DNA of 55,837 nucleotides from Oscillospiraceae bacterium (GTDB taxonomy: Bacteria; Bacillota; Clostridia; Oscillospirales; Oscillospiraceae). The notes under the pieces are model-generated. The model was not told the DNA's origin, made no database searches, and was given only the letters and a program-made list of their open reading frames with translations. Position numbers and translations under genes: made by a program. Shown piece by piece: positions 18,109-26,077 of the stretch (positions are counted from its first letter, which is position 1; every line of letters begins with the position of its first letter). The DNA lies in NCBI GenBank assembly GCA_022792945.1, contig JAAWBZ010000079.1, forward strand, positions 1-55,837, in the 5' to 3' direction.

Positions 18109-19199
18109 AAAACTTGAAAAAACGCCTGATTGCTCTCCTGCTTTTCGGCATTCTGGCCGCGGGCATGTGCCTGCCAGCCGCGGCGGCGGCGGCCCCGGCC
18201 CTGGGGTACACGCCGCCCTCCGGCGGCGCGGCCACCCTCACGGTGGAGGACCTGCCGGCCAATACCGCCGTCTACGCGGTACAGGTGACGCTGGAGCTGG
18301 CGGGGGAATGCACACCGTCGTTTACCCCCGCCGACACGGCGGCGTACCACACGGAACGGACGGAGAATGTGGATGGCAGCACCCGTCTGACGGTTTACCT
18401 GGTCAACGGGCAGAAGCCCCTGAACCCCAGCGGGCCGCTGACCCTGGGCACGCTGCAGCTGGCTGAGGGGGAGACGCTGACCATGCCCGAGACGGCGGTG
18501 CTCCATCTGCTGGGCGATGACCTGGCGCCCCTGGTGGGCGCCGAAGGCGATACCGTGCCCACCCGCCTGCGCCGTCCTTCCGGCGGCGGGGGCGGCAGCG
18601 GCGTGCCGGCCGTCAAGCCGCCTGCGCAGGAGGAGCCGGGCGCGCCGCTGCCCTATACGGACGTGAAGGAGACGGACTGGTTCTGCGAGGCGGCGCGGTA
18701 TGTGTATGAAAAGGGCCTAATGTCGGGCACAACGCCCACTACCTTTGACCCGGAGAAGGCCACAACCCGCGGGATGATCGTGACGATCCTCTATCGCCTG
18801 GAGGGCAGTCCCGCGGCGGACCTGCCGGAGTTTGGCGATGTACCGGCCCAGCAGTATTATGCCCGGCCCATCGCCTGGGCGGCGCGCAACGGGATTGTCA
18901 GCGGCTATCCGGGCGGCACGTTCGCCCCGGAGCAGGCGGTCACCCGGGAGCAGCTGGCGACGATTCTGTACCGGTACGCGGCGTATAAGCAGTATGATAC
19001 CGCTGCCCGGGCGGACCTGGGCAGCTACCAGGACCAGAGCCAGGTGAACGGCTACGCGGCGGATGCGCTCTCGTGGGCGGGCGCCGTAGGGCTGATCCAG
19101 GGTGTCAGCGCCGCTTCTCTGGCGCCCCAGGGTCAGGCAACCCGCGCGCAGACCGCGACAATCCTGATGCGCCTGTGTGAGAATATCGCCAAAGACTAA
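18105..19199 (+). CDS. SLH-anchored surface protein with possible cohesin-like domain
   Basis: 364 residues, translationally coupled to the M60 gene. Signal peptide MKNLKKRLIALLLFGILAAG; then one beta-rich domain (about 28-150; YAVQVTLELAGECTPSFTP, LGTLQLAEGETLTMPETAV), a Gly/Pro linker (RRPSGGGGGSG) and three SLH repeats (about 182-364; PEKATTRGMIVTILYRLEG, AVTREQLATILYRYAAY). SLH repeats bind pyruvylated wall polymers. The beta domain resembles cohesin in size, in its strand pattern and in the late LGTL segment; I cannot verify this without structure comparison. Together with the upstream dockerin-like module it may act as a one-cohesin anchoring scaffold. Confidence 0.85.
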   Translation: MKNLKKRLIALLLFGILAAGMCLPAAAAAAPALGYTPPSGGAATLTVEDLPANTAVYAVQVTLELAGECTPSFTPADTAAYHTERTENVDGSTRLTVYLVNGQKPLNPSGPLTLGTLQLAEGETLTMPETAVLHLLGDDLAPLVGAEGDTVPTRLRRPSGGGGGSGVPAVKPPAQEEPGAPLPYTDVKETDWFCEAARYVYEKGLMSGTTPTTFDPEKATTRGMIVTILYRLEGSPAADLPEFGDVPAQQYYARPIAWAARNGIVSGYPGGTFAPEQAVTREQLATILYRYAAYKQYDTAARADLGSYQDQSQVNGYAADALSWAGAVGLIQGVSAASLAPQGQATRAQTATILMRLCENIAKD

Positions 19200-19261
19200 A
19201 AAGCTCCGCCGGCCCTTTCAAAGGCCATGAGATTCCCCAAATCGTAAAAAAGTCATGAGCG

Positions 19262-19300
19262 GCCCGGAGAACCCTGCGCAGGGGTTCTCCGGGCTTTTTT
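19262..19300 (+). terminator. strong intrinsic terminator
   Basis: GCCCGGAGAACCC stem with GGGTTCTCCGGGC and a six-T run ending at 19300, downstream of the SLH protein gene. Confidence 0.9.
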
Positions 19301-19373
19301 CTTACAGGGGACGGCGCCGTGGACCTTATCAACACGGTCAGCGGCGCCCTCACCGGGGAGCCCGTCCTGTAAG
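19301..19373. repeat. 73-bp imperfect palindrome
   Basis: Ends CTTACAGG (19301-19308) and CCTGTAAG (19366-19373) are exact inverted repeats, with inner GGCGCC boxes at 19313-19318 and 19343-19348. It starts directly after a terminator T run. It may be a small non-autonomous element or the leftover end of a gene. Confidence 0.5.
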
Positions 19374-19439
19374 AAAGAACCGTCAACGTCAATTTGAAAT
19401 TGCAAGAAAACGTCTTTGTAGTTCTTCGGCGGGGGAGGG

Positions 19440-19655
19440 GTAGCAAGGAATCAGGTGCTGCCTTGCTGAAAAAGAGTGTATACAATTTGCTGTTTCTGGC
19501 GCATAAATTCTTTTCGTTCCTTCAGGCGGCAGGCGGCGCCTTTGATATTAATAACGGTGCAGGACGCGGTCCAGGATGGCGGAGGCAATCGTAACGTCGG
19601 CAAAGACCTCGTTCCACTGGGAGAAAGTCTTGTTGCAGTTCTGCAAACAAAAGCC
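19440..19655 (-). pseudogene. istB: IS21-family IstB helper ATPase remnant
   Basis: On the minus strand one frame reads SQWNEVFADVTIASAILDRV, the typical IstB C-terminal region, and a neighbouring frame continues TVINIKGAACRLKERKEF. A one-base shift near the HR/TV junction separates them. Only the last 60-70 residues remain; no IstA or IS21 ends are visible. The product cannot function. Confidence 0.7.
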
Positions 19656-20152
19656 AAGCTCTAAAATGTGGAAATTTTAAGCTGAAGAGTTTAGAGCTGC
19701 CCAATCCACGGCAGACATTCGCGCTTCAGCGGCAGCGAGGTGGTCCTCGAAAAATCCTCAGTCCATCTGCCCCTGTTTCCCCGGCATCGTCTCAAACCGC
19801 ACCGCCGCTTTCTCATTTTTGTGGCCCTCATTGAGAGTCTATCTTTTTCCTTTCACCTCCGCCATAAAACTACATTTTTTCCTCGGAATTTTTTTACATT
19901 CCATCATCGGCGCTGACATCCGATATGATGGAAGAGAAATACCCTGGTAAACAGGCTGAAAGCCGCTGTCTGTGAACTTTACGGCAATAAAACGGACAAT
20001 ATTCGTATGCACTGCGTCCGCGCCCTGAAGAAGCTCACCGGCGCAGCTGAGGCGGAACGCCTGATGCTGCACATGCGCCGGAAGTCACTGGCCTGTGCCC
20101 GTACCGTTATCAATCTACACTTGCCCAAGAACCATGATGGTGATTGCACTTG
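19656..20152. other. non-coding/decayed stretch before the intron remnant
   Basis: No convincing gene. A plus-strand open stretch around 19950-20150 reads LKAAVCELYGNKTDN then ALKKLTGAAEAERLML, which may be part of a decayed mobile-element protein, but I do not recognise it. The base composition is lower in GC than the host average. Confidence 0.4.
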
Positions 20153-20245
20153 GAGCCCGATACGCGGAGACGTGCAAGTCCGGTTCTGGAGGCGGCGCCG
20201 GGACCGCTGCGGAAACGCAGTATGGCGCGGCGGTGCCTACCTCAC
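20153..20245 (+). mobile_element. group II intron 3' end (domains V and VI)
   Basis: Positions 20153-20186 form a 34-nt domain V: 5' GAGCC, GAGA tetraloop, 3' GGTTC, with the usual two-nucleotide bulge region. It is followed by a domain VI-like hairpin (tip gctgcg-gaaa-cgcag) and an intron-like end cctacctcac near 20245. The sequence after it resumes an IS110-type transposase frame, so the intron seems to have inserted there. No reverse transcriptase remains. Confidence 0.7.
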
Positions 20246-20636
20246 ACGCTGAAATCGCAGATATGGACGCCTCTATCCAGTCCATCATGGAAAAATTGCA
20301 GCTCCCATCACCTCTGTTCCCGGTATGGGGCTACGGATGGGGGCAAGGCTCCCGGCTGAGGTGGGCGACTTCTCCCGCTTTGATTCTCCAGACAAGGTTC
20401 TGGCTTACGCTGGCCTCTCTCCCTTCACTTGCCAGTCTGGACAACGCAATATGGATATGCCCGCATGGAGAAACGAGGCTCCAGATACCTGCGCTTTGCC
20501 ATTTACCATGCCCACCAAGTACATCTGCATTTGAGACCCAACCTTTGCCGCCTACCTTGCCAAGAAGCGAGCAAAAGGCAAGCACTACAATCGGCGCAGC
20601 TTTACGCTGCACCGACCCTCGCTCAGGCCTTGTTTG
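20246..20636 (+). pseudogene. IS110-family transposase C-terminal remnant
   Basis: Three frames together give an IS110/IS1111 transposase C-terminal half: EIADMDASIQSIMEKLQ, then VGDFSRFDSPDKVLAYAGLSPFTCQSG (positions 20360-20440), then ARMEKRGSRYLRFAIYHAHQ and a frame resembling the family's AYLAKKRAKGKHYN. At least three frameshifts separate these pieces. The N-terminal DEDD part is missing. Confidence 0.75.
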
Positions 20637-20778
20637 AAAAATGGCAACATGCCCAAACGACGGTTCTTTTTCCGCCTGGGCGGCACAATATTCCCGTGAA
20701 ATCCGTCAGGATTCCTGCGGAAAAATTGTTTGCCAGACGAAAAAATCCCTCGCCGCTGGGCACATTGCCATTTATCTA
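20637..20778. repeat. about 140-bp imperfect palindrome, MITE-like
   Basis: AAATGGCAACATGCCCA near the left end and TGGGCACATTGCCATTT near the right end are inverted copies with two mismatches. The inner sequences also pair imperfectly over nearly the whole length (tttttccgcctgggcggcac with cggaaaaattgtttgccaga). No coding content. Confidence 0.55.
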
Positions 20779-20838
20779 ACAAGGCCTAAAATGTTTTCTT
20801 ACGTCACCACCCCGTCATGCCGGTCCTGTTTTTTGCGT

Positions 20839-21771
20839 TCACTCCGCGAACATCGGGGTGGAGAGATACCGGTCCCCGGTGTCCGGCAGCAGCGCCACGA
20901 TGGTCTTTCCGCGGTTCTCGGACCGCTTGGCCAGCTGTACGGCGGCGTGCAGGGCCGCGCCGGCTGAAATACCCGCCAGGACGCCCTCCGATCGGCCCAG
21001 GCGGCGGCCCGCGGCAAAGGCAGCCTCGTTCTCCACAGTGAGGACCTCGTCATAGACCTCCGTGTCCAGCACCGCGGGCACAAACCCCGCCCCGATGCCC
21101 TGAAGCTTATGGGGTCCGGCCTGACCGCCGCTGAGCACCGGCGAGTCCGCCGGCTCCACCGCCACCACCCGCAACGCGGGATTTTTCCTCTTCAGATAGC
21201 GGCCCACGCCGGTGACGGTGCCGCCGGTGCCGACGCCGGCCACGAAAATGTCCACCCGTCCGCCAGTGTCCTCCCAGATCTCCGGCCCGGTGGTCGCCTC
21301 GTGGGCGGCGGGGTTGGCGGGGTTGACGAACTGTCCGGGGAGGAAGCTGTGGGGCGTCTCCCGGGCCAATTCCTCAGCCTTGGCGATAGCTCCGTTCATG
21401 CCACTGGCCCCCGCGGTGAGCACCAGCTCGGCCCCGTAGGCCCGCAGCAGCTGGCGTCGCTCGACGCTCATGGTATCGGGCATGACGATAACGATCCGGT
21501 AGCCCCGGGCGGCGGCCACCGCGGCCAGGCCGATGCCGGTATTGCCGGAGGTGGGCTCGATGATCACCGAGTCCGCGCGCAGCAGGCCCTTTTCCTCGGC
21601 ATCGTCCAGCATAGCCTTGGCGACGCGGTCCTTGACGCTGCCGGCGGGGTTGAAGAACTCCAGCTTCGCCAGGATCCTGGCCTGGAGGCCCTCCTCCTTC
21701 TCAATGTGCGTCAGCTCCAGCAGCGGCGTATGGCCGATCAGCTGATCTGCGGTCGTGTAAATGCGGCCCAT
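20839..21771 (-). CDS. cysK: cysteine synthase A (O-acetylserine sulfhydrylase)
   Basis: PLP enzyme of 310 residues making L-cysteine from O-acetylserine and sulfide in the cytoplasm. Lys47 in NPAGSVKDR is the expected PLP lysine; [11 protein letters not shown] binds the phosphate region, and [14 protein letters not shown] is the conserved glycine loop. It is divergent from an Rrf2 regulator, and the shared 157-bp intergenic region holds a palindrome, so CymR/IscR-type control by cysteine or Fe-S status is likely. Confidence 0.96.
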   Translation of the reverse strand: MGRIYTTADQLIGHTPLLELTHIEKEEGLQARILAKLEFFNPAGSVKDRVAKAMLDDAEEKGLLRADSVIIEPTSGNTGIGLAAVAAARGYRIVIVMPDTMSVERRQLLRAYGAELVLTAGASGMNGAIAKAEELARETPHSFLPGQFVNPANPAAHEATTGPEIWEDTGGRVDIFVAGVGTGGTVTGVGRYLKRKNPALRVVAVEPADSPVLSGGQAGPHKLQGIGAGFVPAVLDTEVYDEVLTVENEAAFAAGRRLGRSEGVLAGISAGAALHAAVQLAKRSENRGKTIVALLPDTGDRYLSTPMFAE

Positions 21772-21795
21772 GATGATCTCCTCCTGATTCCGGTT

Positions 21796-21824
21796 ATATA
21801 ACCAATTACTTTAATAGGTTATAT
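21796..21824. promoter_or_regulatory. palindromic operator in the cysK-Rrf2 intergenic region
   Basis: ATAACCAATTA (21798-21808) and TAATAGGTTAT (21812-21822) form an inverted repeat with one mismatch and a 3-bp centre; AT flanks extend it to 21796-21824. It lies just upstream of cysK and is a good candidate site for the adjacent Rrf2 protein. Confidence 0.65.
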
Positions 21825-21928
21825 GGATTATACGGCGGCAGCGGGCGTTTGTCAAGGGGGACGCGAAAAAATTTCCGTTGAAAGCCCATCAACCACACTG
21901 TATAATGGGTAGAAAAGGAGGAATACAC

Positions 21929-22363
21929 ATGCTGATTTCCACACGGGGCCGCTACGCGCTGCGGGTAATGATCGATCTGGCCGAGCACCGGGACGAAGCC
22001 TATGTGCCGCTCAAGGAGATCGCCCGGCGGCAGGAGATTTCGGAGAAGTATTTGGAGAGCATCATCAAGCTGCTGGTGCGGGGGAAGCTGCTCACGGGCC
22101 TGCGGGGGAAGGGCGGCGGCTACCGCCTGAACCGGGAGCCGGCGGCCTATACCATCGCCGGCATCCTGCGCCTGACTGAGGACACGCTGGCGCCGGTGGC
22201 GTGCCTGGACGAGGCGGCGGAGCCGTGCCCGCGGCAGGACCAGTGCCGGACAGTGGCCATGTGGCAGGGCCTGGACCGGGTGATTCAGACGTATCTGGAC
22301 GGCATCACTCTGGCCCAGCTGCTCCAGGACGCGCCGACGGAGCCGGCGGAAAGCCCCCGGTGA
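21929..22363 (+). CDS. Rrf2-family transcriptional regulator
   Basis: 144-residue winged-helix regulator beginning MLISTRGRYALRVMIDLAEH, the typical Rrf2/CymR/IscR N-terminus. The recognition region ISEKYLESIIKLLV and wing LRGKGGGYRLNR are clear. Three cysteines in ACLDEAAEPCPRQDQC (C-x7-C-x5-C) could hold an Fe-S cluster as in IscR. Start ATG 21929 has aaaggagga seven bases before. It most likely controls cysK and itself. Confidence 0.93.
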   Translation: MLISTRGRYALRVMIDLAEHRDEAYVPLKEIARRQEISEKYLESIIKLLVRGKLLTGLRGKGGGYRLNREPAAYTIAGILRLTEDTLAPVACLDEAAEPCPRQDQCRTVAMWQGLDRVIQTYLDGITLAQLLQDAPTEPAESPR

Positions 22364-22402
22364 CGCGCCCAGAGCTTTTCGCCCGAAAATCCCAGATTTT
22401 GC

Positions 22403-22431
22403 TTGCAAACAGCCGGTTTTCGCTTTATAAT
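22403..22431 (+). promoter_or_regulatory. promoter of murC
   Basis: TTGCAA (22403-22408), 17-bp spacer, consensus TATAAT (22426-22431), 36 bp before the ATG. Confidence 0.8.
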
Positions 22432-22466
22432 AAGAACCCAATACCTGATGATCCGGAGGAACCCTT

Positions 22467-23837
22467 ATGCCTTTGAATCCGTCGAAAATCGCTGATTACC
22501 TGCGCCCCGGCCGCCGTATCCACCTGGTGGGCATCGGGGGCGTCTCCATGCGTCCGCTGGGCCTGGTGCTCCACGACATGGGCGTGGAGGTCACCGGCTC
22601 GGATATGAGCGTCTCAGCCGCCACGGACGATCTGATCGCCAAGGGCATCCCCGTCTCCATCGGCCACCGGGGCGAGAATATCGCCGGCGCCGAGGCGCTC
22701 ATCCGCACTGCCGCAGTGCACAACGACAATCCCGAGATCGCCGCCGCCCGCGCCCTGGGCATCCCCATCTTCGAGCGGGCGCAGGCCTGGGGCTATATCA
22801 TGCGCGCCTACCGCCGGGCCATCTGCATCGCCGGCACCCACGGAAAGACCACCACCTCCTCCATGGTCACCCACATCTTCATGGAGGCCCAGGCCGACCC
22901 CACGGTGATGATCGGCGGCTATCTGCCCCTGCTCCGCGCGGGCCACCGGGTGGGCGGCGGCGATACCATCATCATGGAGAGCTGCGAATACTGCAATTCC
23001 TTCCTGAATTTCTATCCCACCGTGGCGGTGATCCTCAACATTGAGGCCGACCACCTGGACTTTTTCAAGGACCTGGCCGATGTCCAGCGCTCCTTCCGCA
23101 CCTTCGCCCAGCTGGTGCCGCCGGAGGGCTGCGTCATCGCCAACGGCGACGACGCCGGCACCATGGAGGCCCTGGCGGGCATTGAGAAGCTGACCTTCGG
23201 CCTCTCTGAGGGGTGCGACGTGCGGGCGGTCCACTACGACGAGAGCGGCACCAGCTTCAACGTCCTCTGCCACGGCAAGCCCTACGGCCACTTTGAGCTG
23301 AAGGTGCCCGGGCACCACAATATGTACAACGCCCTGGCGGCCATTGCCGTGGCGTGGCACTGCGGCATCCGCGCCGAGACCGCCGCCCGGGGCCTGGGCG
23401 CTTTCCATGGCGCGGGCCGGCGACTGGAGTACAAGGGAACCTTCCGCGGCGCGGAGGTCTACGACGACTACGCCCACCATCCCGGCGAGCTCCACGCCCT
23501 GCTCAGTGCGGTCAAGACTCTGGGCTACCGCCGCGTCCTGTGCGCGTTCCAGCCCCACACCTACACCCGCACCAAGGCGCTGTTCGACGACTTCGTCCGG
23601 GAGCTGCGCCAGGTGGACGTGGCGGTGCTGGCTGAGATTTACGCCGCCCGGGAGCAGAATACCATTGGAATCTCCTCGGCCGACCTGGCCGCGGAAATTC
23701 CCGGCGCAGTCTTCTGCGAAACGCTGCCAGCGGTGACGGCTTACCTGCGGGAAACCGCCCAGCCGGGGGACCTAATCCTCACCGTGGGCGCCGGCGACAT
23801 CTACAAGGCCGGCGAGGCCCTGCTGAAAGCCAAATAG
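22467..23837 (+). CDS. murC: UDP-N-acetylmuramate--L-alanine ligase
   Basis: Cytoplasmic Mur ligase, 456 residues, adding L-alanine to UDP-MurNAc in peptidoglycan precursor synthesis. N-terminal HLVGIGGVSM binds UDP-substrate, the ATP loop AGTHGKTTTSS is at about residues 122-132, then YCNSFLNFYP and the C-terminal domain motifs DDYAHHPGEL and FQPHTYTRTKAL. This set fits MurC better than MurD/E/F. It is monocistronic with its own promoter and terminator. Confidence 0.96.
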   Translation: MPLNPSKIADYLRPGRRIHLVGIGGVSMRPLGLVLHDMGVEVTGSDMSVSAATDDLIAKGIPVSIGHRGENIAGAEALIRTAAVHNDNPEIAAARALGIPIFERAQAWGYIMRAYRRAICIAGTHGKTTTSSMVTHIFMEAQADPTVMIGGYLPLLRAGHRVGGGDTIIMESCEYCNSFLNFYPTVAVILNIEADHLDFFKDLADVQRSFRTFAQLVPPEGCVIANGDDAGTMEALAGIEKLTFGLSEGCDVRAVHYDESGTSFNVLCHGKPYGHFELKVPGHHNMYNALAAIAVAWHCGIRAETAARGLGAFHGAGRRLEYKGTFRGAEVYDDYAHHPGELHALLSAVKTLGYRRVLCAFQPHTYTRTKALFDDFVRELRQVDVAVLAEIYAAREQNTIGISSADLAAEIPGAVFCETLPAVTAYLRETAQPGDLILTVGAGDIYKAGEALLKAK

Positions 23838-23843
23838 ACAACA

Positions 23844-23885
23844 CCCGGGGCCGCTTTCCAGCGAAAAGCGGCCCCGGGGTTTTTA
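23844..23885. terminator. terminator between murC and the exporter genes
   Basis: Stem cccggggccgcttt (23844-23857) with aaagcggccccggg and a T run to 23884. The ThrE small-subunit gene converges on it. Confidence 0.85.
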
Positions 23886-24317
23886 TGTCCGTTTTCTCCG
23901 CCGCACCGCCAGCAGATGGCACACGCTGGTCACACCGGCGATACCGATGGCAATGCCCATGGCGGCGTTCCAGGTCTCGTAGCTGTAGCGGGAGAGCGCC
24001 GCGGCATCACCGGTGACGGCGCTGTACATGGCGTAGTACAGCGCTCCGCCCGGCACCAGCGGAATCACCGCGGGAATGACGAAAATGGTGGCGGGGGATT
24101 TTAGAATTCGCGCCAGAACCTCGGCGTAGGCCGCCGAAAAGGCCGCGGCCAGAATGTTCACGATCAGCACCGAGCCGCCCAGATGCTCCACCCACAGGTA
24201 GAACCCCCAGGACAGCAGCCCCCCCAGGGACGCCGCCCAGAGGCGGATGCCCCGGATATGGTACAAAATGGCAAACCCCATGGCACCCAGAAACGCGGTG
24301 AGCAGCTGCACCCACAT
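23883..24317 (-). CDS. threonine/serine exporter, small subunit (YjjB/ThrE C-terminal type)
   Basis: 144-residue membrane protein with about four helices (VLARILKSPATIFVIPAVIPLVPGGALYYAMY is the typical ThrE_2 region). It pairs with the adjacent upstream large part; together they equal one ThrE/YjjP-YjjB exporter of small amino acids or dicarboxylates. The start directly follows the stop of the larger subunit, so the two are co-translated. Confidence 0.9.
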   Translation of the reverse strand: MWVQLLTAFLGAMGFAILYHIRGIRLWAASLGGLLSWGFYLWVEHLGGSVLIVNILAAAFSAAYAEVLARILKSPATIFVIPAVIPLVPGGALYYAMYSAVTGDAAALSRYSYETWNAAMGIAIGIAGVTSVCHLLAVRRRKRT

Positions 24318-25082
24318 CTAAAGACCCCTCCCCCACAGATAGATGGCCAGGTAAAAGCCGAAGGCAATCCCCGCCGCCTGCAGGAGCGACTCACTCAGCC
24401 GCGCCAGGCCCGAGACCGTGTCGCCGGAGAGCAGATCCCGCACGGCGTTGGTAATCGCGACACCAGGGATGGTGAGCATCACGCAGCCGATGAGGATGCG
24501 GTCCAGGTGCTCCCCAGCCCCCAGCCGCACCAGGGCGATGCCCCCCAGGCCCGTGAGCAGGGAGGTCAGGAACAGGTACAGGATGGGGTTGGCGTCCCGC
24601 CGCAGGGGCAGGCGCGTCAGCGTCTCGATGCCCAGGGCCAGCACGGCGGCGCTCAGGGCGTCCCAGGCACTGCCGCCGAAGAACACCGCGAAGGCCGAGG
24701 TCACCAGCGCCGCCCCAAAGTAGGCCGCCGGCCGGGCCAGAGGCCGCGGCGCGTCCAGGGCGGCGTAGCGGGCGCGGACCTCCTCCACCGGCGGGGCGTG
24801 GGCGCAGATGTAGCGGGCCAGGTCGTTGAGCCGGTCCAGCCGCGAAAAGTCGATGGCCCCCGGGTGGATGCGCCGGGTCTGGGTGACGACGGTCCCGCCG
24901 TCCAGTTCCAGGGAGACGATCATGTTGGCGGTGATGGTGAAGGTGTGCACCCGCCGGACGCCGTAGCCGGCGCACATCCGGTTGATGCTCTCCTCCACGC
25001 GGCTGATCTCCGCGCCGCAGTTCTGCATATCCTCGCCGATGTCCAGGATCGCCTGGAGCAGTTGGTTGTATGGCCGTTCCAT
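24318..25082 (-). CDS. threonine/serine exporter, large subunit (YjjP/ThrE N-terminal type)
   Basis: 254 residues. The N-terminal soluble region (ILDIGEDMQNCGAEISRVEE) and the CAGYGVRRVHTFTI motif are standard for ThrE N-terminal proteins, followed by about five membrane helices. It forms a two-gene unit with the small subunit. ATG 25082 is used; aaaggaggcg precedes it. Confidence 0.92.
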   Translation of the reverse strand: MERPYNQLLQAILDIGEDMQNCGAEISRVEESINRMCAGYGVRRVHTFTITANMIVSLELDGGTVVTQTRRIHPGAIDFSRLDRLNDLARYICAHAPPVEEVRARYAALDAPRPLARPAAYFGAALVTSAFAVFFGGSAWDALSAAVLALGIETLTRLPLRRDANPILYLFLTSLLTGLGGIALVRLGAGEHLDRILIGCVMLTIPGVAITNAVRDLLSGDTVSGLARLSESLLQAAGIAFGFYLAIYLWGRGL

Positions 25083-25094
25083 GGAACGCCTCCT

Positions 25095-25958
25095 TTATTT
25101 GGATGAAGCGCGCCTCCGCGCCCGGAAGCCGCCGGAGACCGCCCCCGCGGGGCAGACGCTGCGGCACTGGCCGCACTGGATGCACTCACGGCCGTTCAGA
25201 TCCCGCCGGACGTCCACCTCCATGGGGCAGGCCCGCTCGCACAGACCGCAGCCGGTGCACTTTTCCGCGTCCAGCCGCAGGCGGTAGAGGCCAAAGCGGT
25301 GAAACAGCGAGTAAAACGCCCCCAGCGGGCAGAGATACTTGCAGAAGGGCCGGTGGACCACCGCGGACAGCCCCACAATTGCCGCCAGCACCGCCAGCTT
25401 CCAGCCAAACAGCCCGCCCGCCGCCTGCCGGAGCGACGGGTCTGCCAGCAGCAGGGGAATACCGCCCTCCAGCGTCCCGGCGGGGCAGAGATACTTGCAG
25501 AAATAGGGCGTACCATACCGGCTCAGTACCGGCAGCGCCGCCACCAGGCACAGCAGCACCGCGTACTTGATATACCGCGCCGGCCGGTCCAGCCGCCGGG
25601 GAACGCGGCGCTTGGGGACCGGAATTTTGTGCAGCAGGTCCTGCACCAGCCCGAAGGGGCACAGCAGCCCGCAGGCCGCCCGCCCCAGCACCGCGCCGAA
25701 CAGCACCAGCGTACCCAGCACGTAGAAGGGGAAGCGCCCGCCCCGCCCGCCGATAGCGCTCTGGAGCGCCCCGATGGGACACGCGCCCAGGGCGCCGGGG
25801 CAGGAGTAGCAGTTGAGCACCGGCACGCAGAAAGCTTTCGAGCCGCCGGTGAAAATGCGCCCCTTGGAAAACCCCAGCACATAGCCGTTGCACAGCGCCG
25901 CCCCCAGCAGCTGGAACACCCGCTGGCGGCTCAGCCGATGCCGATGCACTCGAGACAT
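25095..25958 (-). CDS. NapH-like membrane 4Fe-4S protein
   Basis: 287 residues. Several membrane helices carry CXXXCP-type motifs (CGLLCPFGLVQDL; CKYLCPAGTLEGG; CKYLCPLGAFYSL), then a C-terminal double ferredoxin domain (CTGCGLCERACPMEV and CIQCGQCRSVCPAGA). This is the NapH/polyferredoxin layout that moves electrons across or along the membrane. It overlaps the CXXC micro-protein by 28 bp and follows a TlpA lipoprotein, so it may supply reductant to an extracytoplasmic thiol system. Confidence 0.92.
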   Translation of the reverse strand: MSRVHRHRLSRQRVFQLLGAALCNGYVLGFSKGRIFTGGSKAFCVPVLNCYSCPGALGACPIGALQSAIGGRGGRFPFYVLGTLVLFGAVLGRAACGLLCPFGLVQDLLHKIPVPKRRVPRRLDRPARYIKYAVLLCLVAALPVLSRYGTPYFCKYLCPAGTLEGGIPLLLADPSLRQAAGGLFGWKLAVLAAIVGLSAVVHRPFCKYLCPLGAFYSLFHRFGLYRLRLDAEKCTGCGLCERACPMEVDVRRDLNGRECIQCGQCRSVCPAGAVSGGFRARRRASSK

Positions 25959-26077
25959 ATCCGAACCGCCTTTCCCCAGACTGCCTGGGCCTCGCCGCCC
26001 GCCAGACCCACCAGGACCATCCCGGCCCCCAGGGCCAGCAGCACTGCCCGCACCGCCGCCCGCTTTCTATCCGTCAA
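25931..26077 (-). CDS. CD1871A-like CXXC motif micro-protein
   Basis: A 48-residue protein: basic start (MTDRKRAAVR), one hydrophobic helix (AVLLALGAGMVLVGLAG) and a C-terminal ICLECIGIG with a CXXC pair. The length and ending match the small CD1871A family that I recall next to TlpA and ferredoxin genes in Clostridia. It starts at TTG 26077 inside the end of the TlpA gene and its last 28 bp overlap the NapH-like gene. Tight overlap on both sides implies co-translation. Confidence 0.8.
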   Translation of the reverse strand: MTDRKRAAVRAVLLALGAGMVLVGLAGGEAQAVWGKAVRICLECIGIG

